Assembly (NCBI GenBank): GCA_028684915.1
Contig: JAQUEZ010000186.1
Span: 1 to 11,973, forward strand
Length of the DNA: 11,973 nucleotides
From: Desulfobulbus sp.
GTDB lineage: Bacteria > Desulfobacterota > Desulfobulbia > Desulfobulbales > Desulfobulbaceae
Direction: 5' to 3'
Each line of letters begins with the position of its first letter. Position 1 is the stretch's first letter. Shown here piece after piece: positions 4,532 to 10,996 of the stretch. The notes beneath the pieces were generated by a model, which was given only the letters and a program-made list of their open reading frames with translations, was not told the origin of the DNA and did no database searches. The translations under genes and the position numbers were made by a program.

Positions 4532-5379
4532 TGGCTGTCATAGAAATTTTCTGCGGCGCCATGGGCAACGGCAAATCGGCAATCGTGAACTCGATTTCCT
4601 TCAAGTTCCTCCGTCGTGGCGGCGTTATTGGTTTGAACTACCCGCTCGTTGACGATTGGGCAATCAAATACGCTTCTCGCATCCTCCCCCCTTACGCCTC
4701 TGATCAGCAAATTCTCGATAAGGCCGTTGAATATTATAGCCGGGCCTTCCGGTTTGGCTCCGTGCAATCCTGTTACGAATTTGCCGAAAAGGTCGCTCAG
4801 CTGGCCACTGGGAAACAAGCCAAAACACGGGAAGAGTGGGGGCTGCAAATTTTCGATGAAGCGAGTTTGTACTTTAATGCCCGTGATTACCAGAAAGTAC
4901 GCAACAACCGTTTTATTGAATATTTCATCAATATTCGAAAGCTGAAAATCCAGGCTATTTTCATGACTCACAATTCCGAAGACATCGACAAGCAGATTCG
5001 GGGCAAGGTCGATCTTGTGACTTGGTGTCGGAACATGCAGAAACGCAAAATTTTCGGTGTTTCTCTAAGCCTGTTCTACAAAAAGCCCTGCTTTAAAACT
5101 CAATCCATCGTGAACGGAGAAGGCACTTTCAAAGGGATGAAGGAAGACTCTTTCACCTATCATCTCGATTTCGATACCTGCGACCTCTACGACTCTTTCA
5201 AGCTCTTCAAGGACGATGCCCTTGAAGAGGAATACGGCCTGGAACCTCTCGGCCTGCATCCGCAAACCTACTACAAAACCGCTGCCGAACAACGTAGGGA
5301 AAAATTTCGTTCTATTACTAACTCAGCGATCATTCATGACTTCCATCAAACTATTCAACCAGGGTCTTGCTATGCTTAA
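4531..5379 (+). CDS. zot: Zot/pI-family phage assembly ATPase (282 aa)
   Basis: This is the inner-membrane-associated ATPase that drives extrusion of filamentous virions. The N-terminus has the Walker A GAMGNGKS (residues 9-16), and LQIFDEA (105-111) is the Walker B with D109/E110. FMTHNSEDIDKQIR (144-157) corresponds to the sensor region of the family. These positions match Zot/pI proteins. Members normally continue with a transmembrane helix and periplasmic domain after about residue 240; here the C-terminus (ending NQ/TIQPGSCYA-like polar sequence) has no membrane segment. The next gene, overlapping in the +1 frame, encodes exactly such a membrane/signal segment plus exported domain, so the pI protein may be split. 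Confidence 0.9.
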   Translation: MAVIEIFCGAMGNGKSAIVNSISFKFLRRGGVIGLNYPLVDDWAIKYASRILPPYASDQQILDKAVEYYSRAFRFGSVQSCYEFAEKVAQLATGKQAKTREEWGLQIFDEASLYFNARDYQKVRNNRFIEYFINIRKLKIQAIFMTHNSEDIDKQIRGKVDLVTWCRNMQKRKIFGVSLSLFYKKPCFKTQSIVNGEGTFKGMKEDSFTYHLDFDTCDLYDSFKLFKDDALEEEYGLEPLGLHPQTYYKTAAEQRREKFRSITNSAIIHDFHQTIQPGSCYA

Positions 5380-5755
5380 CCTATTTTCTATCCTTTTGCT
5401 CATTTTCACCAGCTTCCTGAATACCTGCTTTGCCGACGAGCCTTCCAGTCCTGCGCCTGCTGTGTCCAGCAACGAACCTCACTACACCGTTACGCCAAAA
5501 GAATACGTTGTCCCTCGGGCTGCGTCCACTGAAGCACCTTTGCGAGTTCGTGAATCAAAATCCTGTGGGGAATATCTCATCACCTGCGAACGATCCTGCA
5601 AGGATCGCGGTTCCTTGTTCAAGTTCCAGTGCATCGGCCAAGATTTCCAGCCCTACGCTGATCATTCCCGGTGTACCTGCGCCGACGATCTCTTTGCTCG
5701 TGGGGAATCCGCCAAACAAGATCAGATTCAGGTCAAGCGGGAGTCTGCAAAATGA
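5372..5755 (+). CDS. Secreted or membrane-anchored Cys-rich protein, 127 aa
   Basis: The start at 5372 gives a signal peptide or anchor (LNLFSILLLIFTSFLNTCFA, possible cleavage before DEPSS), a Pro/Ser-rich linker, and an exported domain with five cysteines (C65, C72, C76, C87, C101 plus C103 in CTC). The ATG overlaps the Zot stop (ATGCTTAA). An earlier in-frame ATG at 5336 would add 12 residues but has a poorer signal-peptide shape, and the frame stays open upstream to at least 5216 inside zot. It may be the missing periplasmic part of Zot or a minor virion protein. No family is recognised. Confidence 0.7.
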   Translation: MLNLFSILLLIFTSFLNTCFADEPSSPAPAVSSNEPHYTVTPKEYVVPRAASTEAPLRVRESKSCGEYLITCERSCKDRGSLFKFQCIGQDFQPYADHSRCTCADDLFARGESAKQDQIQVKRESAK

Positions 5756-7164
5756 GACGGTTGGCGCTGCTGACAGTCTTTTTCTACGTCTGCACCTTTG
5801 CCGCTCCGCAGAGAGCGCAGGCCGTCGCCCCGGTTGCTCTGATTGCTGCGGCTGCTGTTGGTACGGCTATGATGTCCGCCAGCATTGGCACCTATTATGC
5901 GCAGAACGGGGTTATGCCGGCGTATGTTTCAGCTACTGCCGGGGCGGTTGCCTCTGCTGCCGACAAGATTTTCCAGCCGAGTTATTTGGCCGTTGGTGCC
6001 TATTCGCTTTTTACTCCTGCAAGTCTCAATACTGCGAAAGACTTTTATATCGGCAAGGCTGCTTCTATCGGTGCTACAGTTGGCGACATTGTTGATTTTG
6101 TTCAAAGCTCATCTGACGGTTTATACGATAGTTTAAAAAGTCTTATTAAGGAATCGCTTGGTGGTTCTTCCATTGATAAGGGGTTTCTCGCCGTAAACGA
6201 TGTTTTTAAAATTCCTGGTTTCACGGACGGCAAGTTTTATAAAGTTCTTAGCCCTCCCGGTATTCTTGCCGATCCTGTCACCCCCGCAACCTGGAATACA
6301 TGGACTTCCGGTAAGACGTGTTGGACTTGGGGTACAACGCAGTATGCCTATTTTTCTCTTCAATTATGGACCTATCCCGAATCTGAACAGAGGGTTTATG
6401 CACAATCTCTTTCCTTGACCACTGATCCTCTTACTATAAATCCAACCGACGGTTCTATTGAATATCCAACTTTAAAAGACAAATTGTTGGCTCCTCCTGC
6501 CGGCGTTGCTTCCGAAATTGCAAGCGTTCTCAAGGCATTGCCTGCCTCACGGGTTACCCCTACATCTGCCACTCCTAACACTGTCGCTGAGGAAAGCGCT
6601 CCACCGGCGATTACCCAAGCCGACATTAACGCGGCGTTGAAGGCAAATACTGCCGCCGTTGCTCAAGCCGTTGCGCAAGCTGCTGCTGATATTGCTGCCG
6701 CCAACCCTGACGACGCCGCTGCACAGATAGCAGCCACTCAGGCCGCCCTTGAGGCCGCAAAAGCTGCCGAAGCAGCTGCAGAAGCTGCTAATCAACCTGA
6801 ACCTGAACCCGAGCCAGAACCTTCCTACCCTGTTCCGAATACTTGGTACACCAAGACTTGTGACCTTTCAAATGGTTTAGGTTCTTGTATTGATTACCAA
6901 CAAGTCCTCAATGCTTCGCATGCTTTTGAATCAACAGCTCTATACCAGTTCCCCAACTTGATACTTCAATGTCTGGGTTACGTTGAAGGGGATGGTTGTG
7001 AATACCCTCCTAAGCTTACCATTGAGCTGTTCACTCGTTTTTCAACTGGACCAATTGATATTGATCTATCTCCATTTGAATCCGTTGTTAAGGTTATGAA
7101 ATTCTTCTTTTCTATTCTTTGTCTTGTCGGTACCGGCAAGGCAACCATGACTTTGTTCGAATAA
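5752..7164 (+). CDS. Probable adsorption protein (pIII-like), 470 aa
   Basis: The start at 5752 (ATGA overlap with the previous stop) gives a clear signal peptide, with cleavage expected after RAQA (about residue 24). The body is a large exported domain, then a strongly Ala-rich helical region (about 277-348), a Pro-Glu linker (PEPEPEPEP, about 349-357), a Cys-containing domain (TCDLSNGLGSC, LQCLGY, GDGCEY) and a C-terminal hydrophobic segment (about 444-465, VVKVMKFFFSILCLVGTG). Signal peptide, linker-separated domains and C-terminal anchor are the layout of pIII-type receptor-binding proteins, and the following gene is pVI-like as in other inoviruses. There is no sequence match to Ff pIII visible, so the call rests on layout. 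Confidence 0.75.
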   Translation: MRRLALLTVFFYVCTFAAPQRAQAVAPVALIAAAAVGTAMMSASIGTYYAQNGVMPAYVSATAGAVASAADKIFQPSYLAVGAYSLFTPASLNTAKDFYIGKAASIGATVGDIVDFVQSSSDGLYDSLKSLIKESLGGSSIDKGFLAVNDVFKIPGFTDGKFYKVLSPPGILADPVTPATWNTWTSGKTCWTWGTTQYAYFSLQLWTYPESEQRVYAQSLSLTTDPLTINPTDGSIEYPTLKDKLLAPPAGVASEIASVLKALPASRVTPTSATPNTVAEESAPPAITQADINAALKANTAAVAQAVAQAAADIAAANPDDAAAQIAATQAALEAAKAAEAAAEAANQPEPEPEPEPSYPVPNTWYTKTCDLSNGLGSCIDYQQVLNASHAFESTALYQFPNLILQCLGYVEGDGCEYPPKLTIELFTRFSTGPIDIDLSPFESVVKVMKFFFSILCLVGTGKATMTLFE

Positions 7165-7177
7165 TAAATAATTTTAG

Positions 7178-7507
7178 ATGTTTAATTTAATAGAAATAAT
7201 ACTTTCATTTTTCAAAGCTTTCTTCAATACGCTTATTGATGTATGTATCGATATTTTTGCATTCATTTTAAACGCTGTTCTAGCATTAATTGCGTATTTA
7301 ATTCGTCTGATGGCAACACTTATGCCGTCGCTTTCTTTAGGCGCAGATTTAATAAATCAATTTCCGACTCCTCATACAGCTATATGCTGGCTTACTTGGC
7401 TTTTTCCTGTTGATGTTCTTTTTCAGTGCACACAGTTCTATATTTCATTGTATTTGCTAAAATTCATGTCTGGTCCTATTCTTCGTTTCCTTAAAATTGT
7501 GAAATAA
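7178..7507 (+). CDS. pVI-like minor virion membrane protein (DUF2523-like), 109 aa
   Basis: It is very hydrophobic, with about three transmembrane segments (about 3-25, 28-50 and 68-95) and a WLFPV motif typical of DUF2523-like inovirus proteins, and ends in a basic FLKIVK tail. It follows the adsorption protein, the usual pIII-pVI order; pVI caps the virion end and helps release it from the membrane. Codon use is markedly more AT-rich than in its neighbours, and no clear Shine-Dalgarno precedes the ATG, so translation may depend on coupling with the gene before. Confidence 0.75.
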   Translation: MFNLIEIILSFFKAFFNTLIDVCIDIFAFILNAVLALIAYLIRLMATLMPSLSLGADLINQFPTPHTAICWLTWLFPVDVLFQCTQFYISLYLLKFMSGPILRFLKIVK

Positions 7508-7523
7508 AATTCGAGGTGAAATC

Positions 7524-7643
7524 ATGTCTGCTTGGACGCTAAGCTCTTTGTTCATTATTCCTTTTGTTGTTTTTGTCATTCTTCCAAAAATCGGCCCTTT
7601 TTACCGTAAAATTCAGCAATCTTTTTGTGCAAAACGAAAATGA
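7524..7643 (+). CDS. Tiny membrane peptide, 39 aa
   Basis: MSAWTLSSLFIIPFVVFVIL is a transmembrane helix, followed by a basic end (YRKIQQSFCAKRK). GAGGTG is a good ribosome site, and the stop overlaps the next start (ATGA at 7640). It has the size and charge pattern of a coat or assembly peptide; role unknown. Confidence 0.6.
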   Translation: MSAWTLSSLFIIPFVVFVILPKIGPFYRKIQQSFCAKRK

Positions 7644-7843
7644 AAAAGTTCTTTTCCCCATTGCCCCTTGTAGAGATTTTTATTTGCGCGGGCTGCGGCC
7701 GTTTGTATGTCGAGGTCGATCCGGCTTTCGGTCTTTGCGATTACTGCGAACCGAATCCTTACAATTCCTGTCGCTCCACCTGCCAGCTCCAGCCGGATCG
7801 GCGGCAGGGCGAGTCTATCAACTCTCACCAGGGCATACAATGA
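7640..7843 (+). CDS. Small zinc-ribbon-like protein, 67 aa
   Basis: C16-AG-C19 and C33-DY-C36 form a zinc-ribbon pattern with two further cysteines (C44, C48) behind. The N-terminal MKKFFSPLPLVEIFICAG could superficially look like a signal peptide, but the first CxxC falls within it. The start overlaps the previous stop and the end overlaps the next start (ATGA at 7840). It resembles the 93-aa zinc-ribbon protein at 3267 in design but not in sequence. Function unknown. Confidence 0.6.
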   Translation: MKKFFSPLPLVEIFICAGCGRLYVEVDPAFGLCDYCEPNPYNSCRSTCQLQPDRRQGESINSHQGIQ

Positions 7844-8022
7844 AACGTCCAGTTTTCAGCCTTCAGCAATCATGCCGGCCTCTGTCGCTTAGATTTGTCC
7901 TTTTCTACAACTCCCTTTTTGGTGCTCAGCCCTGTTGGGCGGATATTGCTGTTTACGATTTGTTTCGTCCGATGCTTCAGACTTTCTCTTCCCACCTTGG
8001 CCACTTAGCACGGTCCGGCTGA
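7840..8022 (+). CDS. Short hypothetical protein, 60 aa, possibly exported
   Basis: The basic start and hydrophobic stretch (LRFVLFYNSLFGAQPCWA) suggest a weak signal peptide ending near CWA, followed by about 27 residues rich in aromatic and His residues. Continuity by ATGA overlap with the preceding gene is the main evidence that it is translated. No family is recognised. Confidence 0.45.
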   Translation: MKRPVFSLQQSCRPLSLRFVLFYNSLFGAQPCWADIAVYDLFRPMLQTFSSHLGHLARSG

Positions 8023-8040
8023 TCAGATTGAGGTACGGAC

Positions 8041-8259
8041 GTGGGCGGAAGATCGAGGAAGGAAAAACCAAAAGACCGTTGGGCTTTTATTCAGGAGCTA
8101 TCAGATGATCGATTGCAGCGTTATGGAATTATGTCGTCCAAAAAATACGATTCTGCCCGTGGGTGGGAAAGCTGGGGCAAGGCGTCCCTTAATTGGGAAG
8201 CCGCAAAAGAATTTGAACGCCGACACGGACAAATGCCCTACTGGTACATCAACAAATAG
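8041..8259 (+). CDS. Hypothetical soluble protein, 72 aa
   Basis: It starts at GTG 8041 with TTGAGG 7-8 nt upstream. The protein is charged and Trp-rich (DRWAFIQELSDDRLQRYG, ARGWESWGKASLNWEAAKEF, then MPYWYINK), with a natural globular composition and predicted helices. The competing frame from ATG 8105 (which has AGGAG 7 nt upstream) reads like non-coding shadow until about 8280. Function unknown. Confidence 0.6.
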   Translation: MGGRSRKEKPKDRWAFIQELSDDRLQRYGIMSSKKYDSARGWESWGKASLNWEAAKEFERRHGQMPYWYINK

Positions 8260-8287
8260 CTATCGGTTCAAGGTTGGCCTGCCTCCG

Positions 8288-8824
8288 GTGGACATCTCCT
8301 TTCATCACCAGTTTTCTGTCTTCTGCCCGGACATTCTTCCCTGGCAGGCCTACCGCTGGGGCCGGTTCGGTTCTGGTGGCACTGCCGACGCTCGACACTG
8401 CTTTGTTGACGACTGGCGGTTTGAACACCTTTGGCGTAGGTTTGGCCAAGGCTTGGCCAAGGTCCTTGATGCCGGGGTTGTGACCGCGCCGGACTTCACC
8501 ATTGACCAGGATTTTCCGCTGGAACTGGTTCAGTACCAGATTTGGCGTTCTCGTGTACTGACCGTCTACTGGCAAGAATACGGCGTGTGTGTTGTGCCGG
8601 TCCTGCAGTGGGGTTGCCCGGACAGCTTCCCGGTCTGTGCGCGCGGTATCCGGCCCGGCTCGGTGGTTGCCGTTCGCGGTCCGCAACGCGGCACCGATTG
8701 CGCCTGGCTGGACGGCGCTCGTTTCATGCAGGTTTTTTTGCAACCGTCCCTGGTCCTGCACTTCGGCAATAAGCTGGAAATCTGGGACAACGCCCTTTAC
8801 CTGCCGTTGCGCAGTTCAAAATGA
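8288..8824 (+). CDS. DUF4417 family protein, about 178 aa
   Basis: The family features are clear: FVDDWRFEHLW near the start, then APDFTIDQDFPLELVQYQIW, then VLTVYWQEYGVCVVPVLQWG, then SFPVCARGIRPGSVVAVRGPQ, in the order and spacing of DUF4417 proteins. These occur in phages, plasmids and integrative elements, and their activity is not known to me. The start is uncertain: GTG 8288 gives a normal N-terminal length, but the frame is open back to an ATG at 8105 with a good ribosome site that would overlap the 72-aa gene. The stop overlaps the Rep start (ATGA at 8821). Its GC content is higher than that of the coat module. Confidence 0.75.
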   Translation: MDISFHHQFSVFCPDILPWQAYRWGRFGSGGTADARHCFVDDWRFEHLWRRFGQGLAKVLDAGVVTAPDFTIDQDFPLELVQYQIWRSRVLTVYWQEYGVCVVPVLQWGCPDSFPVCARGIRPGSVVAVRGPQRGTDCAWLDGARFMQVFLQPSLVLHFGNKLEIWDNALYLPLRSSK

Positions 8825-10494
8825 TTTTAAAATCAAACAACATAACGCCTTTCCCGTCTATTTTCCCCCTCCTTGAGGTTCGCTGTGATCGTCTGGGTCT
8901 TTTTCCAGGCGATTGCAGGGACCTTGAGGAGGCAACAAGCGATAGCGCGTTAGGTCGCGCGGGAGATTTTGCAATGCATGATGCCCTTTCTTCAGCCGTT
9001 GAGCCCCTGGGAACCGGTTCTTTTCCCCAAGACCGATTAACAAGGGGGGTCGAAATCTCCATTGGGTTAGATCGCCTCAAGGTTGGGTTCTATGTCGAGT
9101 TTGCCGATGAAGGTCTTTTTGATCGTTTGGGTGTGGCAAAAGCACGGGCTCAGGAAACAAGGCAAGTTGTGCCTGTCCAGCTGGGTCCGGATTTTGATCA
9201 GTATTACAATTGCCACGCTACGGGCAAAAGCGGGGGCTATGCCTTCCACCTCTCACGGGCCGACGTCAATGTGTTCATTTCCACACGCAAGGATTTCATG
9301 GATACCCCGAACGTCTGGCTCGACATCGGTTCCATATCCTGCTGGGCTCCTGGATACAACACGGTCATCAATCAGATTTGCAAGCTGATCAGTTTGTTTC
9401 GTGGCACGGTTCGTAAAAACTCCGTCTCCGAAGTGCACCTTTGCGCGGATTCCATCGGTCAGGATATCCGCGAGCTCGGCCTTGAACGTTACGATCATTG
9501 GATTACCAGGGCCAATAAATTTTACTCCTACTATGACCATTCGCGACAGATTTTTTCCGGTATCGATTGGAAGCAATCCGAAGGCGACTTAGGCGACCTC
9601 TCCGCTTATACTGGCATGGTCACCGAAACCGGCGTTTCTGTCGGCTTGGGCGACATTATGCTTCGCGTTTACGACAAAACTCTGGAAATCGACAAAAACG
9701 AAGCCAAAAAATCCTTGTTTGCTTCGGTCTGGGATCAACAAGACGTCTCTGATCTGCAGGTTACCCGCACCGAGTTTCAGCTTCGCAAAACCGTTCTGAA
9801 ACAGTTCCACATCAAAACCCTTCAAGACCTCCACAAGAAATTATCCGCCCTCTGGTCCTATTGCGTTACGGATTGGGCGCGCCTTTGTTCTGAGCCTTTC
9901 GACCGTTCAAACCGCCACCAGGACAGAGCTGTTATTCATCCTTGGTGGAAACGTCTGCAATCGCTCCAATGGTCCGGCCTCGATGCTGCTCCGCGTCGGA
10001 AATGCCTTCCCACCAAAAATAAAAAACAGCTCGAGGATATGCTTGCCGGCGTGGCGCTTAACCTCGCGGCCATCAACGGATATACCGGCAACGACCATAG
10101 CCGCATTTCCGTTTGGTGTCAGGAGTCCATTTCGGACATTCTCGCCAGCAAGGCCTCTAAAATCATCGATAAAGAAACCGGCAAGTCCGAACTCCAGGCA
10201 CGCATGGAACAAAAGGTCAATGAGGTTTGGCCGTATGGTTTTTGTGAAGTCCACGGCCCAACGGCCACCGATGCCGAACAAGGACAACTTTACGCGGTCG
10301 TGCCGCCGACTCCTCGGCCTGATGTCGATGTGTCTTTTTTCGTCTGCGTTCATTGTGGCCAGTTCGTGCCGCAAGACGAAGCCATTGCTTACATTCACGG
10401 TAGCTCGCAATGCCAATGCAAGGCATGCCTCCAACAATTTGCCGATGATGGCCAGTTGAATCCTTTGGCTATGTCTGGTGGGCTATTCGCATGA
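8821..10494 (+). CDS. Phage replication initiation protein, rolling-circle Rep (Rep_trans-like), up to 557 aa
   Basis: Rep nicks the double-stranded form at the origin and starts rolling-circle synthesis of the single strand. Family features include IGLDRLKVGF near the N-terminus of the domain, VWLDIGSISCWAPGY, SEVHLCADS, IMLRVYDKTLEI (the conserved R-x-Y-D-K region) and VTRTEFQLRKTVLKQFHIKT, as in the Rep_trans (RstA-type) proteins. The extended C-terminus ends in a cysteine cluster (C509-VH-C512 ... C531-Q-C533-KA-C536) that looks like a zinc finger, unusual for the family. The start is open: ATG 8821 is coupled to the DUF4417 stop, while ATG 8974 with GGGAG upstream (506 aa) matches where the conserved domain begins. 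Confidence 0.85.
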   Translation: MILKSNNITPFPSIFPLLEVRCDRLGLFPGDCRDLEEATSDSALGRAGDFAMHDALSSAVEPLGTGSFPQDRLTRGVEISIGLDRLKVGFYVEFADEGLFDRLGVAKARAQETRQVVPVQLGPDFDQYYNCHATGKSGGYAFHLSRADVNVFISTRKDFMDTPNVWLDIGSISCWAPGYNTVINQICKLISLFRGTVRKNSVSEVHLCADSIGQDIRELGLERYDHWITRANKFYSYYDHSRQIFSGIDWKQSEGDLGDLSAYTGMVTETGVSVGLGDIMLRVYDKTLEIDKNEAKKSLFASVWDQQDVSDLQVTRTEFQLRKTVLKQFHIKTLQDLHKKLSALWSYCVTDWARLCSEPFDRSNRHQDRAVIHPWWKRLQSLQWSGLDAAPRRKCLPTKNKKQLEDMLAGVALNLAAINGYTGNDHSRISVWCQESISDILASKASKIIDKETGKSELQARMEQKVNEVWPYGFCEVHGPTATDAEQGQLYAVVPPTPRPDVDVSFFVCVHCGQFVPQDEAIAYIHGSSQCQCKACLQQFADDGQLNPLAMSGGLFA

Positions 10495-10661
10495 AAACCA
10501 GCATCTTCAAAACACCGCGTCGTGGCTGGCTTGGCAACAAGCCGCTTGGCGCTGATTATATGCCCGCCGTGAATGAACTCGTTCGCCGATTGAAAGCCGT
10601 CCTTCGCGAGGATCAGGGCCAACCCGCCGACAAACGACAACAACGCTTGCCCGGTTTCTGA
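10491..10661 (+). CDS. Small basic protein, 56 aa
   Basis: It begins in an ATGA overlap with the Rep stop. The protein is rich in Arg/Lys and ends in a Gln/Arg-rich tail; the central ADYMPAVNELVRRLKAVLRE is a probable amphipathic helix. Position between Rep and Xis suggests a replication or DNA-binding accessory role, without proof. Confidence 0.55.
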   Translation: MKTSIFKTPRRGWLGNKPLGADYMPAVNELVRRLKAVLREDQGQPADKRQQRLPGF

Positions 10662-10672
10662 AAGGATCGAAC

Positions 10673-10996
10673 ATGTTCCCTGAAATGATGACCTTGAAAG
10701 AGGTCTGCGAATATTTCCGAGTTGAAAAGCGTGTTCTGCTCCATTACGGTCTTGAAAAGATCGGGGGAGTACGCTTGGGGCCACGTTCTTGGAGATTTCC
10801 ACGAAATGAGGTTATGAATCATGGCGTACAAAAATTACAACAACAACAAGGACAAATTCCCCTGGACCGGTCAAAGGATGGTCCACGGGAAGAGGCAAAG
10901 GAGAAGCTTTTTAACGAAGAAAGAGGCTCTTCTGTGGGAGTCGGAGCAGCTGCCGTCACTCGCCGGGCAAAAGACCCTTACGGTCTCCTTGCTTGA
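10673..10996 (+). CDS. xis: Excisionase-like protein (MerR/HTH_17-type), 107 aa
   Basis: Residues 1-50 match the small winged-helix DNA-binding domain of excisionases and AlpA-like proteins: MMTLKEVCEYFRVEKRVLLH, then GGVRLGPRSWRFPRNEV. It would bend DNA at the att site to favour excision and may also repress transcription. AAAGGA precedes the start by 7 nt. The C-terminal half (about residue 50 onward) is read through the first 176 nt of the integrase gene in another frame and is low-complexity, so only the first half is likely to be the functional domain. Confidence 0.75.
   Translation: MFPEMMTLKEVCEYFRVEKRVLLHYGLEKIGGVRLGPRSWRFPRNEVMNHGVQKLQQQQGQIPLDRSKDGPREEAKEKLFNEERGSSVGVGAAAVTRRAKDPYGLLA

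Noticed and set aside
8249..8761. 170-aa minus-strand reading frame opposite the DUF4417 gene
   Set aside because: Arg/Pro/Ala-rich composition, no ribosome site and complete overlap with a recognisable plus-strand family make it a shadow.
9907..10437. 176-aa minus-strand reading frame inside rep
   Set aside because: It mirrors a conserved plus-strand Rep region and shows no family features or start signal.
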